Shown one piece after another: positions 25,301 through 34,100 of a stretch of 64,000 nt of DNA. A program made the position numbers and the translations under genes. Source of the stretch: Mytilus edulis (taxonomy: Eukaryota > Mollusca > Bivalvia > Mytilida > Mytilidae); NCBI RefSeq assembly GCF_963676685.1, contig NC_092350.1:8731486-8795485 (forward strand), written 5' to 3'. The notes below the pieces were generated by a model. That model searched no databases. It saw only the letters and a list, made by a program, of their open reading frames with translations, and was not told the DNA's origin. Position 1 is the first letter of the stretch. Every line of letters starts with the position of its first letter.

Positions 25301-27715
25301 ACAATATAACGATAGTGATGTAACGATGTTTTTCTGTGGTTGAACGACGATTTTTTTCTTATGTATTTGCAGCAATGTGCTAACATTAATTAATGTATAC
25401 GGTGTTATCCAGGTTGAAAATTCTGTAATTGTACGAAGTATGATAGAATGAACTAACATTATTTTAAAAATAAATTTAAAACGAGACACACTAAATATCG
25501 CAATTGTCGTTGCAGTAGCTAGATATATATAGATCGGGACAATTACTTTGTGTTAGGAAAGGTGCATTCAACCATGGAGCATGTTAGCATGTTTCTCTAT
25601 TTTATTTTGATTTAAAGAGAATGAGGAAATACAGCGGAAGGGTGTTTTTGAGCTATTTATTCTCCATGAAATTTCTCTTGCCGTTCGGTGTAATTTTGAA
25701 ACCTTTTTTTTAGAAGAGGACAAACAAACACTTTTGTCTCCGTTTTGGTTTAAACAGAAAAATAGAAAAAAAAATCACAACTATTCGCGAAAAGAACCCT
25801 AATAAAAACAGTTATCATCGATCATCTCTATTTCAGAAATATATTTTAGGCTGTTCGCCAGACTCAGTTGAATTGTAAGAATAGGTGTACTCAATGCAAA
25901 TAGTTAAAACTTTGCTATCTATGTTTTCAACAGCAACAAACAAAACATTACAAACGAGTTCCAATTTGTTTTACTTTTATGCAGTTATTATAATAGAGAT
26001 CTTGGGAATCATTAAGTATGGACGTTTTCTTTTTTTCGCAGTGTCGATAATTTTCTCCCATGAACATTGGTGCGACTGGTATGCTCGAAACATGAGCTTT
26101 TACACCTGTTTGGAGACTGGTACTATATTCATGGAATTGTAATAAAGAGTGCACTCACGACACAGGGGTCGATCCAGCCATTTTCAAAAGGGGATTCCAA
26201 CCCAAGATAAAAGTGGGTGGGGTCCGACCATATGGACCTATTCAGAAGCATTGATCGGCAAGAAAAGGGTGTTTCGACCCCAGGAACAGCCCGTGATCTC
26301 TTACTGCGACGTTTTTCATTTCAACACAAAGTTTATACGCAAACCTATTCAATTGATTGATAGGGATAAAAGTGCAAAAATTTATCTGGAGAGACGAAAT
26401 TGTTAAAAAAAATCAAGATAATCTATTTAAGTCAGCAAGGCAACAGTTGCGGATACAAAGTTACATCTAGTTCAGAATTTGATGCGTCATTGGCTTTATT
26501 CTGGACTGACCTTCATCGGGTTCTAGCAAAGCAGAACATTTGAATGTTCATGTATACCAATACACGACATAAAAATAATCACATCGAGCATAAAACAAAA
26601 CAATAGTTGAAGTTGTTGGTTTCATGATTTCAGTATTTAGGTGTCTGACCACCAAATCAAAATTGCATTTTTTTCAACCATATTTTAGTTTCAGGTTTTT
26701 TTTCACAGCTTTCTACAAGCTTTTCCTCACGTTTATTAATAACTTAATACAAACCAGGTATATCCCGAATTGTACATGTATCCCCCATCTCCAACCCTAT
26801 TTTCAATCAGTGCTCAAAAACTTGTAATGAAACTCTTCCGTTCGGAAGATAACTACTACTAAAAGTAAGCACTAGTTTTCTGGTAATCTTAAATAAGTAT
26901 ACTATAGAGCGAAACAATCCGCCATTTTTAATGCAAACTTAAGGACAATTAAATTTCGGCCCAAAATGATCTAAATTTATTTTCTTTTCACTAAAAGTTT
27001 CTTTTCTGCAAAGTTGTTGGTAAGTTTAAGTTAACAAAGAAATCTAGAGCACTATTGTTTGCCAGCGAAGGCCTACGTTTAACGTTGTAAATTGAAATGA
27101 AGGAATTGATGTCACATTTTGATGTAGTTCAGGCGAATTTCAATCGTTATATTTAGAAAAGCTATGATTATTCACAATTTATCTTTTAAGAGGCATGTCA
27201 CATTACATTGTCTTTTTGGTTTTTTATAATAAAGATAAATTATACAGCAGTAGAAAAGTGCCAAAACCTACAAACTTATTTCAGACAGTAAAAAACGAAT
27301 ATAACACCACTAATAGATTGAAACATTATACGAATACAATTTTTTTAATAAACCGTTTTAGGATGTGTCTCTTATATTTGTTTTTAGTATAACTAATTTT
27401 GCGATGTTATTTAAAAAAAATGTGTAATGTGTTTTGTATTATAAAAGGTGAGTCGCAAATACATTATAATTATTTCAATATATTTTTTACGTGTTAAAAA
27501 TAAGTGTACAAATATAGTTCGAGCAACAGCAATACTCATACTTTTACCACATTACATTATATTTATATTCACTAGTAAACATGTATTCACATATTCTATT
27601 CCAAAACTATAAGTTATGCTTAGTGAATAGCATATGCTTACCCCGATTCTTGAAGAGCCAATGCAGTATCAAAAATAAACAATAAAAACCATGCAAACAC
27701 CAACATGCGATCCAT
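1099..27715 (-). CDS. Secreted EMI/EGF-like extracellular protein gene, nine exons, 3' end outside the window
   Basis: Coding exons in transcript order: 27715-27642, 15550-15461, 15151-15084, 14641-14465, 13297-13133, 11567-11454, 6853-6575, 6060-5919, 1333-1099. All have AG acceptors and GT donors, the phases join without conflict, and the lengths sum to 1344 bp (448 codons). Residues 1-20 form a signal peptide (hydrophobic core, ending TALA). Residues 29-75 carry C29, C43, C51, C64, C65 and C75 with a CCPGY motif, as in EMI domains. Residues 80-229 are cysteine-rich and end in an EGF-like SCKCFDGFGGHHC. Residues 230-448 are a less familiar module with the block ITNGGYLKYIDRDA. The product should be secreted or cell-surface. 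By analogy with the relative at 42-55 kb it probably continues into fibronectin-III-like repeats. Introns are full of transposons; the first is about 12 kb. The family name is uncertain and expression is not shown. Confidence 0.75.
1374..2370 (+). mobile_element. Penelope-like retroelement relic (RT motif plus 3' tail)
   Basis: The plus strand encodes a decayed reverse-transcriptase piece with GIPMGTNCA at about 1410-1440, followed by stops and frameshifts. Downstream, two related segments ('tgcatcccgttattgggttg' near 2010 and 'aaaatcccgctattgtgtta' near 2238) resemble the 3' tails of mussel PLEs. The insertion starts about 40 bp from the acceptor of exon 9 of the host gene, in the opposite orientation. 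It is dead. Confidence 0.65.
2371..3599. other. No gene seen; one dispersed-repeat copy
   Basis: AT-rich intron sequence of the minus-strand gene. Apart from the repeat at 2800-3010 I see only scattered short A/T runs. No splice-bounded open frame was found. Confidence 0.5.
2800..3010 (+). repeat. Dispersed repeat family B, copy 1
   Basis: Contains the string running from 'acaagtgagaggttt' through 'atatgacagttggtatcc' to 'gactttccgttttgaatttt'. Diverged copies lie at 50735-50880 (same strand) and 63040-63330 (opposite strand). I recognise it from memory as a very common mussel repeat. It has no evident coding capacity. Confidence 0.7.
3600..5035 (-). mobile_element. Penelope-like element with internal deletion (endonuclease-side tail, RT and 3' tail)
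   Basis: Read on the minus strand in order: 5029-4796 encodes a segment with YQHF, PNH and a PYGCNDKI end, resembling the part of these proteins that follows a GIY-YIG nuclease. Next comes 4824-4597 with RRYKYLVLGR, then GIPMGTNCAP and YIDD (about 4400-4540), then 4363-3896 with the RT thumb region (YISQLIRYSRAC, LRKFYGRHHKLVDRYGI). A 3' tail follows to about 3600. Endonuclease-side sequence upstream of RT fits the permuted, N-terminal GIY-YIG subgroup of PLEs. The expected linker is missing, so an internal deletion joins the two parts near 4800. A TAG near 4485 and frameshifts make it inactive. It lies in an intron of the host gene. Confidence 0.75.
5440..5690 (-). repeat. PLE 3'-tail fragment
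   Basis: This segment matches the tail of the element at 3600-5035 in diverged form: a cgaaaataaac/gacaa stretch, then 'gaaaggtacgcagatc' and 'caccaatcgtgttg'. Only the 3' tail is present, as expected for a 5'-truncated insertion. Confidence 0.55.
5919..6060 (-). CDS. EMI/EGF gene, exon 8
   Basis: 142 bp exon, acceptor TATTTAG, donor GTAAAT, entering in phase 1 and leaving in phase 2. It encodes TIPSIVKPC, then CKEKMVYLNDWNVFLPFQH. The plus-strand exon 43451-43592 is the same length and phase and shares TIP, the cysteines, a WN pair and LPF.H. The exon was found by this comparison, as it has no long open frame of its own. Confidence 0.8.
6268..6548. mobile_element. TTAA-type MITE, copy 1
   Basis: Ends are TTAAGGTGGTACCT and AGGTACCACCTTAA, a 14-base perfect terminal inverted repeat. 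The first internal segment reads 'gggagataactctgtaaa'. The 281 bp body is non-coding. A related copy lies at 41735-42013. TTAA termini suggest piggyBac-like mobilisation; this is inference. It ends 26 bp from the donor of exon 7 of the host gene. Confidence 0.8.
6575..6853 (-). CDS. EMI/EGF gene, exon 7
   Basis: 279 bp exon, acceptor ATTTTAG, donor GTATGT, entering and leaving in phase 1. It encodes DDPVETP, DPVPRETKW, a VTAVFKV strand and FITEFRYGI, and ends LTLVRG. Two N-x-S/T sites (NST near the start, NLT near the end) suit an extracellular protein. The plus-strand counterpart (42475-42760) keeps the same motifs but carries two stops. Confidence 0.8.
7190..8985 (+). mobile_element. Penelope-like element relic, split by a younger TIR element
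   Basis: 7190-7340 encodes an RT piece with DDVLSLN and KFDDF. The following sequence up to about 7382 still follows the PLE pattern. It stops at a TIR element and resumes at about 8490 with 'tgacaaaagagat' and NFPF. The thumb/C-terminal piece (RKYNGRHPLVDRYGN) is at 8645-8720, and the tail ends near 8985 ('ggtatctttcgtc'). The two halves match consecutive parts of the PLE at 3600-5035, so they were one copy. Several stops are present. Confidence 0.7.
7383..8488. mobile_element. Non-autonomous TIR element inserted in a PLE
   Basis: The left end ACCGCAGTCACACTAG and the reverse complement of the right end, ACCCCAGTCACACTAG, form a TIR that continues with mismatches for about 30 bases. Both subterminal regions are packed with degenerate 12-14 bp motifs such as 'gtagtaagatcgtg' and 'gtggtgagatc', in opposed orientation on the two sides. 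There is no transposase. A clean target duplication could not be resolved. The interrupted PLE on both sides confirms it as an insertion. Confidence 0.75.
9060..9620 (+). repeat. Left tandem array of the composite element
   Basis: About six units of 84-95 bp. Each has 'gtttacatcgttgacatcg', a catcGCGatg palindrome, 'acacgatgtcgtgtcaac' and 'cattgtttgaacccttata'. Some units carry an extra 'ttgacatcgttaacatcg' step. Confidence 0.9.
9632..9915 (+). repeat. Dispersed repeat family A, copy inside the composite element
   Basis: A diverged match to 17785-18620: 'atgagacaact', 'aagctatgaaaggcac', 'aaacactagtgtaaaac', 'gaaacacgtatga', 'acaactactg' and 'ggacaggtgcaaac'. It lies between the two tandem arrays. 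Confidence 0.75.
10240..11330 (-). repeat. Right tandem array of the composite element
   Basis: About eleven units of roughly 90-100 bp with 'gatgttgacacaatattg', 'tcaacatcgcgatgtatac', 'gatgtgaacgatgtaaacag' and 'aaaggtatagac', ending in short (TA)n runs. The shared core is the reverse complement of the left array. GTTGACA...TGTCAAC and catcGCGatg make each unit able to fold. Confidence 0.9.
11454..11567 (-). CDS. EMI/EGF gene, exon 6 (EGF-like)
   Basis: 114 bp exon, acceptor ATCTTTTAG, donor GTAAGT, phase 1 to phase 1. It encodes TCSWRANSTRCYPGTC and then SCKCFDGFGGHHC, the typical end of an EGF-like domain. It begins about 90 bp from the composite transposon. Confidence 0.85.
12300..12875 (-). 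repeat. Dispersed repeat family A, reverse copy
   Basis: The reverse-complement form of family A: 'gagtactctcagatctgtac', 'gttagatgtttat', 'ttcaactga', 'cccaggttaggggaagag', 'ccaagtcaggagactgtaat' and 'gagttgtctcaatggcaatc'. The open frame starting at 12660 is only a translation of this repeat. I know it from memory as one of the most common mussel repeats. Confidence 0.8.
12975..13122 (+). repeat. PLE-type 3' tail abutting an exon
   Basis: 'ggcatggcgttgtcagttta' followed by 'atgaggttgaatgtcccttt' and 'ggaatctttcgcctatcttt' matches the PLE tails at 3600-3780 and 8900-8985. It ends about 10 bp from the exon 5 donor site. Confidence 0.65.
13133..13297 (-). CDS. EMI/EGF gene, exon 5 (cysteine-rich)
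   Basis: 165 bp exon, acceptor CTTGTAG, donor GTAAGT, phase 1 to phase 1. Cysteines occur in CPRIPHCKHRRC, NHCEYCDG and a final NCI. It looks like a divergent EGF-like or similar disulphide module. Confidence 0.8.
13298..14464. other. Intron; one short family A relic
   Basis: Sequence between exons 4 and 5 of the minus-strand gene. 14030-14115 has a diverged family A piece ('gggaaatgtgtcaaatata', 'cccgaccaaagaacagacaa'), close to the one at 49660. I see nothing else in the rest. Confidence 0.55.
14465..14641 (-). CDS. EMI/EGF gene, exon 4 (cysteine-rich)
   Basis: 177 bp exon, acceptor TTGTATAG, donor GTAAGA, phase 1 to phase 1. It encodes ICDGNINPNAC, then GGYCSIPDQCAGCDDGF and AYC. The CAGCDDGFYAD run resembles the last loop of EGF-like domains. 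Confidence 0.85.
15084..15151 (-). CDS. EMI/EGF gene, exon 3 (EMI C-terminal half)
   Basis: 68 bp exon, acceptor TTTGTTTCAG, donor GTAAGT, entering in phase 2 and leaving in phase 1. It encodes RYSYLTCCPGYRSNGYECPY. The CCPGY motif followed by a cysteine is diagnostic of the end of an EMI domain. The exon is too short for an open-frame search and was found from its splice sites and motif. Confidence 0.85.
15461..15550 (-). CDS. EMI/EGF gene, exon 2 (EMI N-terminal half)
   Basis: 90 bp exon, acceptor CATTTTAG, donor GTATTT, phase 2 to phase 2. It encodes SHVCKYYTYRQHKYYTDC followed by GFLGWSSCTKYR. The frame is fixed by its neighbours; the longer overlapping open frame that starts at a nearby ATG is not the coding one. 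Confidence 0.75.
15551..16176. other. Part of the large first intron; no gene seen
   Basis: AT-rich sequence between exon 2 and the possible plus-strand exon at 16177. No repeats or splice-bounded frames were recognised. Confidence 0.5.
16177..16288 (+). CDS. Possible terminal exon of an unknown gene, 5' part, split by a transposon
   Basis: A TTGCAG acceptor at 16171-16176 precedes a frame starting ACA TTA ATG that encodes KPIYFDMVPNMNLAMFYEN and then NDTNCEKMKREAVDV with no stop, up to the left end of the 4.75 kb element. If the element and one ATGTT copy are removed, the frame continues at 21047. The composition looks coding, but no upstream exons or family were recognised. It lies on the strand opposite the EMI/EGF gene, inside its first intron. 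Confidence 0.35.
17785..18620 (+). repeat. Dispersed repeat family A, longest copy
   Basis: Runs from 'gtggtgtgagtgccaatgag' through 'caacacggagccttggctca', 'actagtgtaaaaccattcaa' and 'gacttaggacaggtgcaaac' to 'gagagtactcgcagttactg'. This is the fullest copy here and lies nested in the 4.75 kb element. It is recognised from memory as a highly abundant mussel repeat. No coding sequence is evident. Confidence 0.85.
20140..20420 (-). repeat. Dispersed repeat family A, reverse relic
   Basis: Contains 'tttgaactagctttcagtac', 'gtctttgtgtt', 'ggtacaccactgt' and 'gacatgggctttgatcattg', which match the reverse form of family A with an internal disruption. It lies inside the 4.75 kb element. Confidence 0.6.
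21047..21094 (+). CDS. Possible terminal exon, 3' part, with hydrophobic C-terminus
   Basis: In frame with 16177-16288 once the insertion is removed: 15 codons encoding GFRFILIFVWLSLLC, then TGA. A hydrophobic tail straight before a stop is typical of GPI-anchor signals or tail anchors; here that is only inference from one short frame. Confidence 0.25.
   Translation, partial: GFRFILIFVWLSLLC
21095..23690. other. No gene seen
   Basis: AT-rich sequence within the first intron of the EMI/EGF gene. I found no splice-bounded frame, tandem repeat or recognisable transposon. Confidence 0.45.
23732..23775 (+). ncRNA. Relic type I hammerhead ribozyme
   Basis: Stem I strands GCGTCA (23732-23737) and TGGCGT (23770-23775) pair. 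The core CTGATAA (23738-23744) replaces the consensus CTGATGA. Stem II is GTC/GAC with loop TTATGTA, followed by GAAA (23758-23761), a minimal stem III C(ACGC)G, and the cleavage-site UC at 23768-23769. The layout matches type I hammerheads found in animal PLEs and small non-autonomous retroelements (retrozymes). The G-to-A change in the core affects a catalytic guanine, so cleavage is probably lost or weak. Confidence 0.65.
23780..27600. other. No gene seen; one repeat fragment
   Basis: AT-rich intron sequence of the EMI/EGF gene. The stretch at 26150-26310 is a repeat fragment (listed separately). Short open frames here have no splice context or recognisable motif. Confidence 0.45.
26150..26310 (+). 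repeat. Dispersed repeat fragment, 'ggggtcgatccagccatttt' type
   Basis: 'cacaggggtcgatccagcca' followed by 'aaaaggggattccaacccaa' and 'cattgatcggcaagaaaagg' resembles a G-rich repeat common in mussel genomes (from memory). No second copy is present in the window to compare with. Confidence 0.5.
27642..27715 (-). CDS. EMI/EGF gene, exon 1 (start codon and signal peptide)
   Basis: ATG at 27715-27713 encodes MDRMLVFAWFLLFIFDTALA and then LQES. The donor GTAAGC leaves in phase 2, which joins exon 2 to give GSHVC. The hydrophobic core and the small residues before a likely cleavage after TALA make a clear signal peptide. A second in-frame ATG at codon 4 could also serve as start. The 5' UTR is upstream but its limit is not visible. 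Confidence 0.75.
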
Positions 27716-28596
27716 TTTACAGTCTTTCCATGTGATATTCTATTGTGGCATAACCAGTTCCCTTTGGGAGAACTGACTTTATACAACGGTAGGTTATATC
27801 TGGACCAATCACGATCAATTTCAGTCAAAGTTGTACATATCGATTACTAACATAATCTGCTAACATAATATCATAGATTAAAATGATTGCACTTTCGTTT
27901 ACTGTGGTCCATTTTCATATTAACAGTATTAACATGAACCCCATCTACGATCTTCAAAATACTGAGAAATTTTTATAGAGCAACTAATAAAGATACGATA
28001 AAACTGCACCCTGTAATTGTAAACTAATATTTTTTTGAGTTTTTATCGTCAGTTGATTAAAATGTTTTCTTTGTTCATTATCAGACCTACATGAAACACA
28101 ATTGTTATCTTTTATGTAATAGTTAATATGGGCCGGCACTAAGCCGGTCCATTATATGATATGGTTGTGAGATTGTTACATGATTTACTACGCATTTTTA
28201 TCGTTATTTTCTGTATATGCAAAATAAAAGATTTTAGGTAATTAAAATAAATACAATTTTATTAATGAGAAGAAGATGCCGAAATAAACATAAATATATT
28301 TATAACAATGAATGTTCATTGTTTTTTATATGCACAGAATGCTTGACTCATATTTCACCGTGTAGAACGCCATATGCGAGGTGTCGGATTTGTTTGACAC
28401 GGGGTGGCGGTTTTGAAGTGGAGAAAAACGATCAAGGTAAGTTCAAGTATCAAAATGTCTTTTTTGAGAATTCTTAGTACCAAATAACGTATTGCACGGA
28501 ATGAACCGAAACATAATATATTTCTAGCAAGCAGAAATAGACGTTTTCCGAGCTCTGTTTTCCAAAACACCTCTCCATATAGTTTTCGTGTCGCAA
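27716..28596. other. Upstream of the EMI/EGF gene; promoter not defined
   Basis: This stretch should hold the 5' UTR and promoter of the minus-strand gene. I see no unambiguous TATA box or initiator. A small GC-rich hairpin (ggccggcactaagccggtcc) sits near 28132. The short frames at 28265-28708 on both strands look like chance. Confidence 0.35.
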
Positions 28597-30600
28597 ATTT
28601 TGAGGCTTCGTATGCAAGTTTCAGGGTAAAAACGACTTTTGACGATTTTTTCCCCATATGATATATACACAAATTTAACCACATGCAAGCTTTTAAGTAC
28701 AAATTCATTTGTTGAAAAACTCAGTTTACATCAAAATATAATGTGTCGCTCGGGGTGCCAGATTTTGCGTCGCAAGGGGTGAGTAGATGTAACTTTGATA
28801 GTCACGAGTTTCAAAATCAAGTCTTGAAAATGAATTAAATGATATTCCATTTCATCAAGTGCACTTAAATGATATTCTGGCCCAAAATTTTGGTAAGCGC
28901 ACATATTAACTCCCCTTGTTTCTTTTGAAATGAGGCTCGAAACAGAAAATTAACCGATCTTTCTTGATACTGGATGAAACACGTTATACAATATTTGCTT
29001 GTCATCATTCATTCTCATTTAAGTCACTACAAATGTTAGAGCTCATTTACCATTTTGAGACATTACTGTCATATGTATAAATTCCTGTTTGATTTAGTTT
29101 AACCTTGGAAGTATTCCACTGAATTTAACAATACTTCCCTGGTTTAAAAATAAACCAAGATTTAATTCTGATATTATTAGCGGAAGTCAAATTCGTGTTC
29201 GAAACCGTGATCAAAAAATATTATGACTGCATCATGATTTGAATGACCGCCCTTTAAGGTAACACAATAAGTAAGACATATATATCAATATCTTGCCCTG
29301 TAATGATGAGTTTTGAGGCTTCGTATGCAAGTTTCAGGGTAAAAACTACTTTTGACGATTTTTTCCCCATATGATATATACACAAATTTAACCACATGCA
29401 AGCTTTTTAGTACAAATTCATTTGTTTAAAAACTCAGTTTACATCAAAATATAATGTGTCGCTCGGGGTGCCAGATTTTGCGTCGCAAGGGGTGAGTAGA
29501 TGTAACTTTGATAGTCACGAGTTTCAAAATCAAGTCTTGAAAATGAATTAAATGATATTCCATTTCATCAAGTGCACTTAAATGATATTCTGGCACAAAA
29601 TTTTGGTAAGCGCACATATTAAATCCCTTGTTTCTTTTGAAATGAGGCTCGAAACAGAAAATTAACCGATCTTTCTTGATACTGGATGAAACACGTTGTA
29701 CAATATTTGCTTGTCATCATTCATTCTCATTTACGTCACTACAAATGTAAAAGCTCATTTACTATTTTGAGACAATACTGTCATATGTATAAATTCCTGT
29801 TTGATTTAGTTTAACCTTGGAGGTATTCAACTGAATATAACTTCCCCGGTTTAAAAATAAACCTAGATTTAATTCTCATATTATTAGCGGAAGTCAAATT
29901 CGTGTTCGAAACCGTGATCAAAAAATATTATGACTGTATCATGATTTGAATGACCGCCCTTTAAGGTAACACAATAAGTAAGACATATATATTTCAATAT
30001 CTTGCCCTGTAATGATGAGTTTTGAGGCTTCGTATGCAAGTTTCAGGGTAAAAACTACTTTTGACGATTTTTTTCCCATATGATATATACACAAATTTAA
30101 CCACATGCAAGCTTTTTAGTACACATTCATTTGTTTAAAAACTCAGTTTACATCAAAATATAATGTGTCGCTCGGGGTGCCAGATTTTGCGTCGTAAGGG
30201 GTGAGTAGATGTAACTTTGATAGTCACGAGTTTCAAAATCAAGTCTTGAAAATGAATTAAATGATATTCCATTTTATCAAGTGCACTTAAATAATATTCT
30301 GGCCCAAAATTTTGGTAAGTGCACATATTAACTCCCTTGTTTCTTTTGAAATGAGGCTCGAAACAGAAAATTAACCGATCTTTCTTGATACTGGATGAAA
30401 CATGTTATACAATATTTGCTTGTCATCATTCATTCTCATTTACGGCACTACAAATGTTAGAGCTCATTTACCATTTTGAGACAATACTGTCATACATGTA
30501 TGTATAAATTCCTGTTTGATTTAGTTTAACCTTGGAAGTATTCCACTGAATATAACAATACTGCCCCGGTTTAAAAATAAACCAAGATTTAATTCTGATA
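28597..30600. repeat. Three tandem copies of a 710 bp repeat (third interrupted)
   Basis: 'tttgaggcttcgtatgcaag' starts units at about 28598, 29312 and 30021 (periods about 714 and 709). Each unit includes 'gtgtcgctcggggtgccaga', 'tcaagtgcacttaaatgata' and 'gaatgaccgccctttaaggt'. Units differ by scattered substitutions and small indels. The third is cut at 30600 by the LINE and resumes at 37705-37850. No coding function was recognised. Confidence 0.9.
30591..30600. repeat. LINE target-site duplication, left copy
   Basis: AATTCTGATA precedes a run of 20 T and is repeated at 37695-37704 after the element. Units 1 and 2 of the 710 bp repeat carry the uninterrupted site (the first has 'aattctgatattattagc'), which fixes the insertion point. 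Confidence 0.9.
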
Positions 30601-31174
30601 TTTTTTTTTTTTTTTTTTTTAACAATTAAATCATCTTTATTGCACTAAATGCTGTTTAACAATTTACCTAGCTTACAGCATTAGGCTAAGTATCCCTGTA
30701 TATCAGTTATTATACATCCAGGGAGAATATATAATAAAATATTATATAAATGTTAGTATTATACAATTAGACATAATACATAAATTAAATTAAATTAACA
30801 TCAATATGCATTGATTCAGTCATTAATAATGAAAAAAAATTGTCTGCTTACAAATCGGGAAAAATAACGGATCTACACCGTTTCGTTTTGTAATTATTAT
30901 GTATGTTTACTTTCTCACAGGTTACCTGTGTAGTATGTGTATTGGAGTTACTTTCATATTCTTTTATGTTTTGAAGGATTTATTTTGTCTAAGCTTATTT
31001 GCTTGACTATGCTAGTGTAAAACATAACTAAGTAAGTTTATAAAACTATTTTAAATTCAAATCAAAAGGTTGTTTGCTATGCGGGTTTATTTTGGCCCCA
31101 CGTGGTAAAATATTTATACAAGGCCAAGGGAAGTTAGCATATGTTTATTTGTTAAAAACAAACTATACCTTTAC

Positions 31175-34100
31175 TCACAGGTTACAATATACTGATGTCT
31201 TTAATAACATATTCCCGGTTTCTATATTTCTTATCGCATTTAATCTTATAATGTCATATATTTCCTTTTTGAAGATTTTAAAGATTTCTATCTTTGTTTC
31301 TTTTTTGTTTGAAACAAAATGTGCCTTATATATTGAGAAGAATATAACTGTTATCAGGGTGTTTATATCAAAATATTTTACATCTGCCATTTTATAGCCA
31401 GTTATTAAATTTTCTAGCCTTAAAATATGTCTATCTATTTGAAGATAAAGTAATAACTTGTATATTTCTTGCCAGTAAGTATTATTATAAGGGCATGTAA
31501 TAAAAAAATGTTTATAATTGTCAATTTCTTTGCAAAAATTGCAAGAATTGTTTTCTAATACTTTCCACTGTGCTAATAAGTCATTGCATGGAAGAATAAA
31601 GTTGAGTAATTTCCATTTAAACATTTTAAATTTGTTGTTTTCTAGGTAATTAAATATAAAATTAAGAGTGCTTTTAAATTTCATATTTAAATTTTCTTCA
31701 AAAATTCTTTCCCACTTCAGAATACCTACAGGTTTTTCTTGCTTATAAGGGGCAATTAGTATTGAATATATTTCTTTATTACCCATTTCTGGATAGATAT
31801 TATGATTGAGTAGTATTTGCAGATTTTTTGTTTTCTTTATATTTACTTTTGTTTTAAATGAGCTTTCTTGCTTTAAAATATTCTGCCAATGTTTTGGAAT
31901 AGCTTTCTTTAATAATGATAATTCTCTAATCCAATCCCGTTTATCTTTTAATTTAAGTAATATTTTATTTTCTGATATATGACCTCTTTCATCAAGTATG
32001 TCATTTACATACAGAATATTATGTTCAATCCATTTAGTAAATAATAAGTGTTTTCCTTTTGTTTGTATGTTATGATTGCCCCATAAAATCTGCTTTCTTA
32101 TGTCTAGAAACGATTGTGGGATCTTTGTCTGTCCTCCCTTAACATTAATCCAAGTTTTAATCAGTTGCTGATAGAACTGGGGAAGGGATTTAAATATTTT
32201 TTTGTCTAACATATTAACATTTTTAATATTCATTTGAAATATCAAGAGGTTTTTACCAAATTTGTTTAAGTAAGCTTGGGGTATGATTGACCAATTATCA
32301 CCAGAATTTTGTTTAAGTTTTAAAATCCACCGTATTTGAAGAGCTTTGAGATATAAGTCTATGTCAATCATTTTTAACCCACCTTCTAGATAGTTTTTAC
32401 AAAGAGTTGCACGTTTAACTTTATCTTTTTTCCCATTCCATATGAAATTATATACTAGAGTTTTAAACTTTTGTATTATTTCTTTTGATATGTACATATT
32501 TGATGCGATATAAGTTAAATTTGGAAGAATTAGTGATTTTACTACTATTATTTTACCTATTAATGTTAAATTTCTTTTCATCCAGTTTGATATAATTTTT
32601 TCACATTTTTTAAGCTGTTTATCAGTGTTTAGTTTTTGACAGTCTTGATTGTTATAACCAAAGTAAAAGCCAAGACTTTTAATATTATCTGTTTTCCAAT
32701 TTATGTTTTCAAATTTGTCTCTGCTATGTTTAAGTTTTCCCAACCAAAATCCCTCTGTTTTATTTCTGTTTAGTTGTAATTCTGATAAACTTCCAAAAGT
32801 TTCAATTATATTCATTGCTAAACTAACATCTTTTGGTGATTTAAGAAATAGTGTTGTATCATCTGCAAGTTGACATATTTTAAGTGAGCAATTTTTACCA
32901 TCTAGTTTCACCTCTAAACCTTTGAGATTATTATCTTCTCTTAGTTTAATTGCCATAATTTCAACTACTAATACGAAGGCTAACGAAGAAATTGGACATC
33001 CTTGTCGAATTCCACGAAAAATGTTAAAACTGCTGGACACCCAACCGTTGTTGAGTATACAACCTTTTATGTCTGTGTACATTGTTTGAATCCATCTTAT
33101 AAAACTACTTTTAAAGCCAAATTTTACCAAGGTTTCTGACATAAAGTTCCATTCAAGGGAGTCAAATGCCTTAGAGAAATCAACAAAAAGTATAGCACCA
33201 TCTACTTTAAAGTTCTCTGAGTAATCAATAATATCTTGTATTTGCCTTATATTGAAGCCTATGTATCTATTTTTTATATAGCCTTTTTGATCAGTATGAA
33301 TTATTTTTGGTAATACTTGTTTTAATCTTTGAGCAAGTGCATAAGTCAACAATTTTACATCATAATTTAACAGAGTTATTGGACGATAATTATTTAAAGA
33401 AAGTGGATCTTCTTTTTTATATATTAATGATATTGCTCCAATTTTTTGTGAAGTTGATAATTCTCCTTTTTTATAGCAAAAATTAAATACTGATACAATT
33501 AAATCTTTTATTTTTTCCCAAAATTTTCTGTAAAATTCAACATTAAGTCCATCTAGACCTGGGGCTTTATTTAGTTTCATTTTGAATATTGCATCTGTGC
33601 ATTCCTGCACTGTTATTTTTCCTTCACATAAATCACTTTCACTATCACTTAATTTTGGACATTTTTTAATATTGTTAAAGTACTTTTTAGTATCTTCCAC
33701 ATCAGGCTTAGTTGAGGAATATAATGTTTTATAATAGTTAACTTCAAGGTTAAGTATTTTTTCTTGATCAGTAATTATATTATTGTTTACATCATACAAT
33801 CTAGTAATGGTTTTTTTGCACTGCCTGGCTTTTTCAAGACCTAAGAAGTAAGAAGTATTTTTTTCTCCTTCTTCAATCCATTTCACCCTTGATCTTATTT
33901 GATTGCCTTTAATTTTTTCATTATATAGATTTCCTAACTCTTGTTCTACTTTCTCTATTTTTTCAATCTGGGAGGTATTTGTTTCATAATCATTAACTCT
34001 GATGTTAGTTGTATGAATTTCATTATTAAGTTGCTTAAGTTGATTTTCTAACACATTGATTGAATCTTTTTTGTTGAGGGCTTTTAATTTACAGAATTGA

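Noticed and set aside
27607-27828. 73-codon minus-strand frame over exon 1
   Set aside because: The signal-peptide frame starting at 27715 fits the splice donor and downstream phase; the longer frame does not.
28355-28708. 117-codon minus-strand frame upstream of the EMI/EGF gene
   Set aside because: No motif, no splice context, and it runs into the 710 bp repeat unit, whose other copies do not preserve the frame.
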